Shown here piece by piece: positions 45,215 through 55,269 of a stretch of DNA of 64,000 nt. Positions within the stretch are counted from its first letter, which is position 1; each line of letters opens with the position of its first letter. This DNA is from Schistocephalus solidus (taxonomy: Eukaryota; Platyhelminthes; Cestoda; Diphyllobothriidea; Diphyllobothriidae), in assembly GCA_017591395.1 (NCBI GenBank), contig WEDG01007489.1, positions 1 through 64,000 of the forward strand, read 5' to 3'. The notes below the pieces were generated by a model. The model ran no database searches. It saw only the letters and a list, made by a program, of their open reading frames with translations, and had not been told where the DNA came from. A program made the position numbers and the translations under genes.

Positions 45215-47890
45215 TGCAGAAGTCAAAGTCACTTTATTGAGGGAAGTAGGCTTTCGCCCTTGAGCTCCCTATTCACATGCAAAAATGTCAATAGTACAAA
45301 CGTTAACAGTGATAAATCTGACAAATGAAAATGTAGGGTCATCGATATGTGTGGGCCAGGGGCAAGCTGCCACTGCTTAAACAAGCTTCATTATATTTAC
45401 AATAGTTTCTCCGAAAATAAGTACCTAGTTTGACTTTAAATGTGTCAACAGTTTCTGAAAGGACCACCTCGTCAGGGAGTCCATTCCATGCTCCAACGAC
45501 CCTATGCGAAAAGGCGTTCCGACGGACGTCCGTGTGGACAAACTTTGCAGTTTAAAGGGATGACCCCGCAGATGTTCCATCCCAGATAATTCGAAGAATT
45601 CAGCAAATTCTAGGGCAAACTCGCGGCCTCTGACAATCCGGTAGGTTTGGATGAGATCACCGCGTCGTTGCGTGTAATTTAGAGGAAACAAATAAAGTTC
45701 AACCAGTCTAGCTTCGTAAGGGAGATGACTAAGATTCTTGACTATCTTCGTAGCCCTCGCCTGCACTCATTCCAGCTGTAGATAATTCTTCTTTAACCAC
45801 GGATGCCAGGCCTGGACGGCATATTCCAAGGGAGATCAAACCAATGCCCCATAGGTTTTCGGAAGAGTTCCTTATCAATCTGCACAAATCCACGTCTGAG
45901 TGCAAATAAGACCTGTGTAGCGCGTTTAGCTGCCTTTAAACACTTTGAAGATGGTTTAAGTGAGGAGTTTATTAGAACATCGAGGCCCTTCTGTTCGTCG
46001 ACAATTGAAAGGGGCTGCCCATTTAGAATGTATTGGTCGGAATCATCCTCCTCACTGGTCCTTTTAGTACGCAGTCTTAGGACCACACACTTCCCAACGT
46101 TAAAATTTAAGAACCAACGAGCAGACCAGTTGCTAAGACGGTTGAGATCCTTTTGAATTGCGTGCCTATCGGAATCAGATCTGATGACCCTCCACAATTT
46201 AACATCGTCTGCAAACATTATGGCACTGCAATCCAGGTTGTCGACACAGTCGTTGATGAACACTAAGAAGAGTAACGGCCTTAATACCAAGCCTTGGGCA
46301 ACACCACTTAGAACCGGAGTAGGCGTTGACTTCGAGGTATCGACGCACACAGTTTGCAATCTACCTGTAAGAAAGTTTGCGATCCATGTCAGCAGCATTC
46401 CTCTTATGCCGATTTTAGATAATTTGTAGATGAGACGTTTGTGTAGGACACTGTCAAATGCCTTCTTGAAATCAGTGCATATGACATCAACCCTACCATT
46501 TTCGTCCAGTGCACGTGTCCACTGCTCTGTGGAGAGAAATGAACTGGAAAGACAGGAGCGATTCTGTCTGAAGCCATGCTGGAGATCTGAGAGTAATCGG
46601 TTTTCCTCAAGGAACTTCACGGTTGCCTTCTTGATTCTTGATTCCATTATTTTACAGCAAATGGAGGTTAGGCTGACAGGCCGATAATTGTTGACATTAG
46701 ATCGAGCACCACTCTTGTATATGGGGTATATATTTGCTGCCTTCCATTCGGATGGCAGTTTCCCTGATTCAAATGACGAATTGAAAATATGTGCTAGTGG
46801 TTTGGAGAGTTCGCTGGCCAGTTCTTTCAAGAAATTTTTCGGTAAATCGTCCGGACCAGATGACTTCGCTTCTTTCAGATTTCGCAGTTCTCGTTCCAAG
46901 AGAGGTTCCTGGAAGAGTTTATATTCAAGCACTGGACCAGCGTCTATAACAGCACTGTTGACGTGGTCAAGCTGAAGGTACGGTTCTCTAGTGAATACCG
47001 AGACAAAGAACCGACCTAAGTGGTCGGCTTTGTCGCAATTTTCAACGACTTCAACACCATTTTTATCCATGAGTACTGCTACTGGGTCCTTGTTTTTATA
47101 TTGACTATTAATATAATGGAATAAAAGTTTTGGTTTATATTCAGCCCGTTGAATAATTCTTGATTCATAGTTCTTCCTTGCCTGACGAATCATTCTTTTT
47201 ACAGCGTTTCTTTGATGACAAAATTCTTTGAGATGCTCTGCTGACCCTGTTTGCCTAAATACCTACCATTTTTTATTCTTCTTCTTTAGCTGCCTGTTAA
47301 GTTCTCTTGTTAACCAGGCAGGGCGACTATTCTTTTTTTGCACCTTCACTGGACAAAAGCGTTCAATCAGATCGAGTAAGACTGTTTAAATGATCGCCAG
47401 TCATTCTCAAGATTCCCTTTAAGCAAACAATCCCATCTCATACACATCAGTTACTTTTTTCATCGCGTTAAAATCAGCCTTCCATATGTTTCGCTTGCAT
47501 TCCATTCCATTCTGGCGCTGAGAATAAAGTGAGTAATCCCACGTCAGCGTACTATGGTCACTTTTACCGAGGAGTGCAATAGAATACACTTCATCAATGC
47601 TAAAGAAATCCTACGTAAATACTAGGTCGAGGCAATTTGCTTTCTGGTTCTCTCTTAATCTCGTTGGTATGTTAACCTTCTGTACCAGAGGTTGGTTGAG
47701 AGTGAGATCCATTAGCTTTTTGCCGAAGGAAGTTGGTGCACCATCAACTGTCAGATTTACCCCGTCTACTATAGGTGCATTGAAATCTCCAGCAATAAAA
47801 ACCTCCTGGTGACTTGCTACTTCCTTGAGAAAATTGAAGAGGGACTCATCAGCTGCACTTGGAATGTTCGGTGGTCTGTAGGTCGTCAAG
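45215..47890 (-). mobile_element. LINE B, 5'-truncated in the endonuclease, best-preserved RT of the window
   Basis: The minus strand from 47890 gives the endonuclease part (TTYRPPNIPSAADESLF, VFIAGDFNAPIVDGV, KANCLDLVFT), a damaged stretch (47.6-47.2 kb), a 466-codon RT frame (47193-45793) and the C-terminal domain (45766-45425: RATKIVKNLSHLPYEARL, LRGHPFKLQ). The 3' UTR has AATAGGGAGCTCAAGGGCGA and CAATAAAGTGAC. Inserted in the Gypsy RNase H together with R1. Confidence 0.85.
45793..47193 (-). CDS. LINE B reverse transcriptase, 466-codon open frame
   Basis: Longest open frame of the window. Order of motifs by approximate residue: KSSGPDDLPKNFLKELASEL (~110), PSEWKAANIYPIYKSGA (~150), NNYRPVSLTSICCKIMES (~167), LLSDLQHGFRQNRSCLSS (~200), DVICTDFKKAFDSVLHKRL (~237), RGMLLTWIANFLTGRLQTV (~265), GVAQGLVLRPLLFLV (~298), MFADDVKLWRVIRSDSD (~325), WFLNFNVGKCVVLRLR (~360). 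The catalytic FADD and the first Asp (TDFKKAF) are kept, but the normally invariant GxPQGSVLGPLLF block has three substitutions (P to A, S to L, G to R), so activity is doubtful. The frame is open at both ends into endonuclease and C-terminal text separated by stops. Confidence 0.85.
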   Translation of the reverse strand: MIRQARKNYESRIIQRAEYKPKLLFHYINSQYKNKDPVAVLMDKNGVEVVENCDKADHLGRFFVSVFTREPYLQLDHVNSAVIDAGPVLEYKLFQEPLLERELRNLKEAKSSGPDDLPKNFLKELASELSKPLAHIFNSSFESGKLPSEWKAANIYPIYKSGARSNVNNYRPVSLTSICCKIMESRIKKATVKFLEENRLLSDLQHGFRQNRSCLSSSFLSTEQWTRALDENGRVDVICTDFKKAFDSVLHKRLIYKLSKIGIRGMLLTWIANFLTGRLQTVCVDTSKSTPTPVLSGVAQGLVLRPLLFLVFINDCVDNLDCSAIMFADDVKLWRVIRSDSDRHAIQKDLNRLSNWSARWFLNFNVGKCVVLRLRTKRTSEEDDSDQYILNGQPLSIVDEQKGLDVLINSSLKPSSKCLKAAKRATQVLFALRRGFVQIDKELFRKPMGHWFDLPWNMPSRPGIRG

Positions 47891-47939
47891 AATTGTAGGT
47901 TTTTTGAACAATCCTTTTAAATCTTTATTCAGAGAAATT

Positions 47940-48130
47940 CATATTCAAGGAAAATGGCTTGTGCTCGTTCGACTGCCGAGAAGTTTAAGAACGCTGAACG
48001 ACCGGTTGCTAGGTGGCAAGAGAGACTAGCTGGGTATAAGTTTGAGTGCCTATACCGTCCAGGACGTCAGCAGAATAATGCCGACGCCCTCTTTCGGAGG
48101 CCACACCGCCCCATGCGAATATCCATCATG
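47940..48130 (+). pseudogene. Gypsy RNase H C-terminal part
   Basis: The frame reads KFKNAERPVARWQERLAGYK, FECLYRPGRQQNNADALFRR. This is the end of the RNase H/connection region (VARWxERL, HxPGxxNxxADALSRR) and continues the text broken at 44.69 kb. The part between (usually containing YxxxFxxxTDH) is missing. Confidence 0.85.
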
Positions 48131-49440
48131 TACCGACATTAACATTAGGACCATGTCACTTGGACCATGTCACATGGCGCTAGCTCAGCAAGAGGACCCT
48201 CATATTAACCCGATACATCATAGGAAGTTAAGTTGCTATGGATAACTTATTGCAGTTGAACTGAGAGGCCACATTAATGAGACGCATTACCTGCACACTG
48301 CATGAGACAAAAGCTTTGTGGAAACTGACATTTTGTTTTATTGTGATAGCGAAAAATACCCACGAGTATTCTCCTATCAGTATCCATGGTAGACGATGTT
48401 TTTAATAGAATCCATGCACGATTGGGGCACGTTGGCACCCATAAGACCGAGTTGGCCCTTCGGCACCGATCTTTCTGACCTAACTTGAAGCGCTCTGTGT
48501 GGAACTTTATTCGGTATTGCACCCTGTGCAATCAGATCAGATAGCCACAACAGTTGAATAGGGCTGCTCTTCAGCCAATTTTAACGGGGATACCCCAACG
48601 AACGCGTTGGCGTTGAATTAGTAGGGCCATTACCGCCATCAGTCCGGGGCAACCGATATATTCTTGTGATGGTTGACTTGTTTACCAAAATGGCTGAACC
48701 AAAACCCCTGCCCAACATGTCGGCTGAAACTGTCACCCAGGCCATCTTTAAAAATTAGGTATATAGATAGGATGCACCAGAACAGACCCATTCGGATCAA
48801 GGGTCTTCGTTTGAACACGCGGTTCTTCACAGCCTTTATAAGTACTTAAAGTTCAATAAGACACGCATAACGGCTTTAAAAGATAACGGTCAAAAGAAGC
48901 GGATGAATAGGACGCTAGTTGGTCTGCTAAAGGCTTTTGTAGATCACCAGGCTCCCCTCACGTAGGATGATGCGTTGCCAGCATGCATGCTTGCATACCG
49001 CTCCACGATTAACTCGTCCACTCAACAGACGCCATTCGCACTTACCCGTGGTCGTGAAATATGAATACCAGAGGATCTCCAGGTAACGCTTGAGAATAAT
49101 CAAATACCGGTTGGTTCTCAAGATTCTGCACTGCATAAGGCGATGAGTATAGCCACCGAGGGAGTACGAATACACTTACAAGGAGCCCAGGGGCACCAAA
49201 AGGAACACTATTATAGACTGACCCACGAGTGTCCATATGATGTCGGTGATGTCGTGTGGCTCAGGGAACACGTGACTTCTCAAGCATTTCCACGTACGTT
49301 AGTAATTGACTGATCAGGGCTATATACCATCACCAGAATGCTCTCTGATACGACCTGCGTCATTCGAGATCGACATCGCCCTTTCACAGCTGAATTAACG
49401 GTTCACTTTAATCGACTTTAACTGGGGGACAGGCCAATAG
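48131..49440 (+). pseudogene. Gypsy integrase, catalytic Glu replaced
   Basis: Zinc-binding region: HARLGHVGTHKTELALRHRS...YCTLC (HHCC pattern near 48.41-48.53 kb). Core: VMVDLFTKMAEP (first Asp, ~48.67 kb), HSDQGSSFE (second Asp, ~48.79 kb) and DNGQKKRMNRTLVGLLKAFV (~48.89 kb), where the catalytic Glu is expected but Lys stands. C-terminal part: HECPYDVGDVVWLRE, DTTCVIRDRHRPFTAELTVH. Several in-frame stops. Confidence 0.85.
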
Positions 49441-49633
49441 TAGATAACCGTAGAGCAGAACACCCAGGCGGTTCAGTGCGTTACGTGGATCATGAGGGGG
49501 TCGAGAGATGGGTTGAAATTCCACCCGAGGGTAAAGGAGAGACCGCAATGCCACTGCCTTATAACCTTCAAAATTCGAGGAAACCCTAAAGTTGTCGAGA
49601 TGACATTGAGCTCGCTGAGGACAGTGATAACTT

Positions 49634-49647
49634 GAGAGAGGAGGGAG
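49634..49647 (+). promoter_or_regulatory. Gypsy polypurine tract
   Basis: GAGAGAGGAGGGAG, all purines, ends three bases before the TGTAAGG start of the 3' LTR. This is where plus-strand synthesis is primed. Confidence 0.75.
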
Positions 49648-49650
49648 TAA

Positions 49651-49825
49651 TGTAAGGATGGAATCAAGGTTTCTCAATTTTTCTAATAGCTCAGATTTCT
49701 AGCAGATTTCTAGCATCAGAAACCGATGCTCCTATGGGCTAGCATGCCATAATTTTTATGTCGATTCTCTAATCTTATTGGCTTGTGTCACTTTTAATGG
49801 TAATGCTACTGGCCCCTCGATATTT
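49651..49825 (+). repeat. Gypsy 3' LTR, truncated by a LINE A1 insertion
   Basis: Matches the start of the 5' LTR (see there) up to GGCCCCTCGATATTTAT, after which an ATAAATAAATAAATTG tail of a minus-strand LINE begins. The remainder of the LTR is not recognised on the far side. Confidence 0.75.
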
Positions 49826-50210
49826 ATAAATAAATAAATAAATTGTATATTTAAGGCCCAGAGGGCCCCATCATTACAAACTTAGTACCATGGTTTAAAT
49901 AAATACAAAGTGGATAATTGCTGCACTATGTGAACATCCATATGAACAGCAGAAATGAGTAGTACATATACAATTCAAAACGATTTGCCATTTTTAAAAC
50001 AAAAGTCAACAATCTTTGGCATGTACGGTGAACTGGAAAAGAAGCAGTAAAAAAACTCCTAGGGTTAAATCGGAGGCGGAGTTCGGCGAGCCGCCAATTT
50101 AAAAAAAATAGGAGTAGGATAAGTAGGATAATATTATAGGTAAATAAATAGGAAATTGAAAGGAATATCGATACAACAATCATTATATAGAAATATTAGG
50201 AGAAACTATC
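49826..50210 (-). mobile_element. LINE A1 3' end
   Basis: Near-identical to 58843-59160, the 3' end of the long A1 copy: ATAAATAAATTGTATATTTA, GGCCCAGAGGGCCCCAT, and the hairpin at 50042-50115 (CTCCTA with TAGGAG, GGCGG with CCGCC). 5'-truncated in the 3' UTR. Confidence 0.8.
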
Positions 50211-50224
50211 GTAAACATGAATCT

Positions 50225-50330
50225 AGATATGCAAGTACAGTTGTGATTGAAACGTTATGATGAACGCCGAATGAACGGTGACTTACTGGATTGGCGATAA
50301 CGGATCCGGGGTCGAAGCATGCACCATTAC
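50225..50330 (+). repeat. tRNA-like short repeat, right copy
   Basis: Shares GGCGATAACGGATCC and GGGTCGAAGCATG-like text with 39956-40039. Possible SINE head. Confidence 0.4.
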
Positions 50331-50559
50331 TTCGCTCCGTCTACAAAAATGGGGAAAGTGTCTGTTAACGCAAAAGATAGCTCGGGTTTTTCACCCGTTA
50401 CAAAAAAATCAATAAGGAAAAAAACTTTCCTATTATTTTGCTGCCTGGATTTTACTTAAGTAACACATTAATTTATTCAGCTCGATTAAGAATTTGGTTA
50501 ATAAATACGACTGTGTCTCTTATTATTTTTTTCCGATTACGCACAGATATTCAGCAAAA

Positions 50560-51240
50560 ATCTAAGCATTGCAGCTCTCTATAAATCTGTAATACAAATC
50601 TTCCAGAAGCTCAGGAATGCACTCGGAGACGTTTCCCAAAACGCCAATACTGTATTAGCAGGATCTCACTAAAAAGGATTGGATACGCAATACAGTCTAT
50701 TTATCTGAACGGTTTCAAACCTACGGCACTCGGAGCACTCTAAAAAAGCCGCCCAAAGGGCAACGACCATTATGGATGGAATAAGGTGTGGTTTCATAGT
50801 CTTCCCTACCGGACTTTTCACGCGAATCTTCCGTACGTTTTATAGACCCCATATGGGATACGAATTGCCAGGATGGATGCCATACATAAAGGAATTAATT
50901 GATCCGATCGAGCAAATGCAACGACGTTCAACCAAAGTGGTGGACGGTTTTCGGACTTTAACATAGTCAAAAGGACTGATGAAGCCTCATTTGTTTCCCC
51001 TATCTTACAGGCAAATGAGGTGCATCCCGCTTTATAATTTTGCGTTATCTACGAATATTTCTCTCAGTTAATGAATATGACTCACCTGCGCGGTCATCCA
51101 CACAAGGTTAATGCTAATCTATGGGCCTAGATTTATTTTATTTGCCTTGCTCCTTGACCATAGAACTAACTCTTTAAAGATATAGTGACGCTGGAAACCA
51201 TGAATGTGACTAAACGACAGCTGAAGGGCTTACAATTTTA
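50560..51240 (+). mobile_element. LINE B3 C-terminal fragment
   Basis: Begins with text matching the CxKLRNxSGRRFPKTPILY region and continues with IRCGFIVFPTGLFTRIFRTF, YRPHMGYELPGWMPYIKE and IEQMQRRSTKVVDGFRTL. It then decays through the LINE B 3' coding end (near 51.2 kb, KRQLKGL). Parallel to 13.6-14.2 kb. Confidence 0.75.
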
Positions 51241-51694
51241 AGGGAGCGGCCGTGTAAAAGCATAGCGACACGACGCTGGCATCAACTTAGTCATGCAGAA
51301 CGAAATCCTCGGACGACAGTCCAGTCTGCTGTATTACGTGAAAAAAACAGGTAATGACCCTGTGCCTGCCCCTTCAGGGACATTCATTTGCCACTATCCT
51401 CAGTGCCGATGATCTGTCCCTCAAGGATGAACTCGGACGAGGCGAAGAATACATTCTAAGAGGACCTGCACGCCCTCCTGTCGAATGTGCTGAAGGCAGA
51501 CAAACTGGATCTGGGTGGACCACGTTGCCCGTGAGTGAGTGCTGGGTCCCAATTTCTCAGATGATGTAACGGTCTCATTTTTCTGTGAGCCTTTGACGAA
51601 CCTTGTATCCTGTAAAACGATACTTTTTCCCGCCTTCAGACAAGCGAGAATGCAATGTGGATGCATACACACCCGTGGTGCCTGATAGTGCTGT
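51241..51694. other. No gene recognised
   Basis: Open pieces exist on both strands (for example the plus-strand piece 51354-51569), but no motif or repeat match is seen. Confidence 0.4.
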
Positions 51695-51837
51695 ATCAGT
51701 ATCAGTATCAGTATATTTGAGGGAGATGTAGGTGAGTGACCTTTGAATCCCCTATTTGTACATACGAGTTGTGGTATCAAAAAATAGTATCTGGATATGT
51801 TGGCGAGGCCAACATAGTGGAACATAGTTGAAAAAGA

Positions 51838-51888
51838 GCAGAGAGTGAAAAAAACTCCCGGTGAAATTTAGGAGAAAATAACTGTCGC
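51838..51888 (-). other. Bulged hairpin in the LINE B 3' UTR
   Basis: AGT-GAAAAAAA-CTCC is followed by GGAG-AAAATA-ACT: the short version of the hairpin found in R1 and LINE A1. Confidence 0.5.
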
Positions 51889-52439
51889 CCTTGGGGGGTC
51901 CAACGGAGGGCGTTTCGGAGGTCACATGAATCAGCCAGATTCTCCCTTTCTGATTACAGAGTCCATTGAGGGATTTCAAAGTTGGAAATATATGTCCAGA
52001 TCCTTCTTCGGTCCATTGCGGTTCTAACCAAGGGAAAACGTTCATACACCTCATGGACGACGGTCGCCAGGTCCAGCTGATGCGAACACTCACGGTGTCA
52101 CCTTGGTGTGCAAATAAGTTTAGCCGCAAAAACCTCGAGGACCCCAGCATGGGAATAATGGGAGAATGCAAGCCCTCGAACGAAAATAACAAACATAAAG
52201 AAATGTTACTCAAATATAGCCAGTAGTATCATAAATACATTTATCTGACTCACACTTGCAGCTTTCAGTTAGTGTTGTAGCTCGAACCATTATATCGATC
52301 TTACTTTCGCTTAAAACCCTCCAAGGATTCCGACATAACAACATCCAGAGGAAGACTTTTCCAAGCTTCGACTACTCTTTTGGAGAAGAAGTACTTCCGA
52401 GTGTCTAGCCTTGCTCCAGTCACACGTAATTTGAGAGGA

Positions 52440-53680
52440 TGACCTCTGAAGTTCGTTTTTGTTGCTAACTCGAAGAAATCACCTGGAACAAGACAACAGT
52501 CCTGGACGCGTAGTATGCGGAATGTTAGTATCAGGTCCCCCGAAGCTGTCTTTAGTGCAAGGGAAAGAGATTGAGACTCGAAAGCCGTGTTTCATAAGGC
52601 TGTGAGCCATGTCCAAGGACAAGTTTGGTTGCTCGCCTTTGGACCTTTTCGAGGATGTTGATGTCCTTCGCCGCCCAGGGTCTCCAAGCTTGGATAGCGG
52701 ACTCTAACTGTGGCCGCACGAATGTTCCGAAGACTTTAGCGAAGCAGTCGGTAGTGAAGGCTGCAAAAGCTCGTTTAACGAGGTACAGAATCGACATGGC
52801 TGACTTCGCTACCTTTGCGCAATGTAGGGAGGGTTTAAGCGAGGGCGTGGTCCAGACTCCAAGGTTCATTTGGACATCAACTTCTTTCAATGGAATTCCA
52901 TTCAGACCGTAAACCGTACGGTTCGAAGGATTGCTTTTCCCGACTCTTATGATATTGCACTTGCTCTCATTAAACGGCAAGAGCCAGTCATTTGATCATT
53001 TCTGGAGTCGATTTAAGTTTGCCTGCAAGTTCTCGTCATCAGCCGCAGTTGGAATGACGCGCCAAAGTTTAAGATCATCGGCAAACATGACAATATCGCA
53101 GTCCAGCTTGTTGGCACAATCGTTGATGTAGACAATGAACAAAATAGGGCCGAGAACAGAGCCTTGGGGAACACCACTCTCAACCTCAACTTTGGTCGAC
53201 TGTTTGTCGCTGATGTGGACAGTTTGTGAGCGGCCAGTTAAGAAGTTTTCTATCCCTGTCAGAAGTCTACCTCTTAAGCCTAAGCGGTTGAGTTTATAAA
53301 GAAGGCGGTGGTGCGGCACGCTATCAAAAGCTTTTTTGAAGTCTATATAGACTGCGTGCACCGTATTTCCACTATCGACCGCTTCAGTCCAATGTTCTTA
53401 ACAGTAGAGCGAATTTGTGACGCAGGATCTACCTCTACGGAAACCGTGCTTGGCTTCGGATAGCAGATTTTTATGTTCGAAAAACTGCATTAGTTGTTGC
53501 TTAATTATTTTTTCCATGATTTTGCAGCAAACTGAAGTTAGGCTGACCGGTCGATAATTGTTAGCAGAGGCTCGGCTTCCACCCTTATAAAGCGGCGTAA
53601 TCCATGCGGATTTCCAGTCGGATGGTAGACTGCCGGTCTCGAAGGATGTTTGGAAAATCGTAGAGAGTGGTTTTGCCAAC
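52440..53680 (-). pseudogene. LINE B RT and C-terminal domain (near-full-length copy)
   Basis: Consecutive frames: 53679-53398 (AKPLSTIFQTSFETGSLPSD, NNYRPVSLTSVCCKIMEKII, GFRRGRSCVTNSL), 53361-52996 (YIDFKKAFDSVPHHRLLYKL, ESGVPQGSVLGPILFIVYIN, DIVMFADDLKLWRVIPTAAD) and 52980-52552 (VYGLNGIPLKEVDVQMNLGV, RPQLESAIQAWRPW, LEKVQRRATKLV). The catalytic motifs, including FADD and GVPQGSVLG, are intact here, but three frame breaks split the protein. Confidence 0.85.
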
Positions 53681-53744
53681 TCTCTCGCTTACTCTTTCAA
53701 AAGCTTGGTAGGTATTTCATCGGGACCCGTAGACTTGGATTCCT

Positions 53745-54953
53745 TTAACCCCAAAAATTCCTTGAGGCAGCAGTCTCGGTGAAATGAACAGTCTCGACTA
53801 TTGTTTCCACTTCGAAGCCATCGGTAGGGTGATCGTATATCGTTTCATTTGTGAAAACAGACTGGAAAAATTCCGAAAGATTATCAGTCTTCGCACCGTC
53901 TTCAGTAAGGTCTATGCCCTCGGCGGTCCTCAGCAGTGGTATCGGATCCTTGTTCCGTGTATTCTGCCTGAGGTAACCGTAAAACAGTTTCGGGTTCACG
54001 GTGGCCCGGTTCAGCAGGTCCACTTCGAAAAGCCTGTCTTGTTCTAAAAAAAGGCCTTCAACCCGATTTCTCTGCATTTTGTACGCATTTAGAGATGCCG
54101 GAGTTCCTACAGTAAGCGATTTTTTCCACAATCTCCGCTTTTTGTTAACTTCGAGTTTTAAGGCCTGCGTAAGCCATCGCGGTCTGTTGGTTAACCTTTT
54201 TCTCAAAATCGGACAGTGATTTTCGATGAGCCTGTGCAGTATGTCCCGGAACGTTTCCCAGTCCTCGGTTATGTTTCCAAAGAATAAAGGTTCCCACTGA
54301 GTGCGCATGAGTTCGGCCCTCATTCCACCGAAATCGCCTTGCCATATATTCCTTCTGATTGTTGTGGGTCTTGCGGGTATAGAAAATAGTGAACACTCCC
54401 ATCGCAGTTCCACGTGGTCACTTTTGCCTAGCGGCGGTAGACATGAAACTTCATCAATGCTGTCGTGCGACTTCGTGAGAACTAGGTCCAGGTAATTGGC
54501 CTGTTGTCCTTCGCACACCCTGGTTGGAAAAGTGAAGTGCTGTGTGAGACGTAGCTTTAGCGTCGTGCTCAGAAAACAACCGTCAAAGGCTTGATCAGAA
54601 CTATGTGTGCAAGTCGAGCTCCAGTCGATGTGAGGCGCATTGAAGTCACCCATGATCAGGATATCCAACCATGTAGCTATCTTTTCAAGCTTTTCCAGCA
54701 GGTAAGCATCAGCTACGGGGTCTCTTCTTGGTGGGCGGTAGACTGTCAGGACATCTAGAGTTCATGTGCCAGGCACTTTTACGGATAGCCATATCGCCTC
54801 GGAAGTAGAAGCGAATTTATAAGTTTTGTCTAAAAATGTATGCTCGCTTTTCACGTATGCAAGTACGCCACCTCCTTGACACTCTTTCCTGTCTTTTCTA
54901 AAAAGTTGGAAGCCAGTCATAGTTACCTCTCGGTCGTCCACGTGTTGGGACAA
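53745..54953 (-). pseudogene. LINE B endonuclease and linker
   Basis: 54953-54762: SQHVDDREVTMTGFQLFRKD, GGGVLAYVKSE. 54668-53745 (307 codons): MDILIMGDFNAPHIDWSST, ANYLDLVLTKSHDSIDEVSC, LPPLGKSDHVELRWE (the SDH catalytic site is retained), then the linker KRRLWKKSLTVG and DPIPLLRTAEGIDLTED. AP-type endonuclease that nicks target DNA to prime reverse transcription. The N-terminal third is damaged between the two frames. Confidence 0.85.
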
Positions 54954-55269
54954 CCAAGTTTCTATTACGTTAAATTATATCTGGAGATAGATCACAGACA
55001 TGAATCTTAAACTCGTCGAGCTTCGATATAATACGCTGTGCATTGGTGTACATGAATGCTAGTTTTCGCTTAAATCGGAAAGTGCAAACAGTCGGGCGCA
55101 AGCCCCTGATTACTGGGCCAACTGCGTGGTAATCCGGAAGGGGCCTCTCCAGGGGAGAACAATGGACGATGGATCACTTGGTTGTTGTTTATAACCAAAT
55201 TTGTTTCCCCCTCCCTGAGCCGCCGTCTTAGTTCGATGACAAGTTGATGGCGTTTGTTCCGCTCCGCAG

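Larger units (their letters stand above)
40040..49825 (+). mobile_element. Ty3/Gypsy LTR retrotransposon with nested insertions
   Basis: All parts of a Gypsy element are present in order on the plus strand: 5' LTR (40040-42195), PBS-like site, gag (42223-43020), protease (~43.1 kb), RT (43.54-44.2 kb), RNase H (44.26-44.69 and 47.94-48.12 kb), integrase (48.13-49.44 kb), PPT (49634-49647) and the start of the 3' LTR (49651-49825). It is interrupted by a minus-strand LINE B in the 5' LTR (40447-41300), by R1 plus a minus-strand LINE B in RNase H (44695-47890), and by a LINE A1 3' end in the 3' LTR (from 49826). Without the insertions the element is ~6 kb, of normal size. Every enzymatic domain is damaged, so it cannot move by itself. 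Confidence 0.9.

Noticed and set aside
49926..50183. Small hydrophobic membrane protein (minus strand, 85 codons)
   Set aside because: It is the 3' UTR of LINE A1; the T-rich strand gives Leu/Ile/Phe-rich text by composition. The same holds for minus-strand frames at 135-386 and 62552-62806.
51752..52213. 153-codon minus-strand protein
   Set aside because: It lies between the C-terminal domain and the tail of the full-length LINE B, so it is 3' UTR. No conserved motif.
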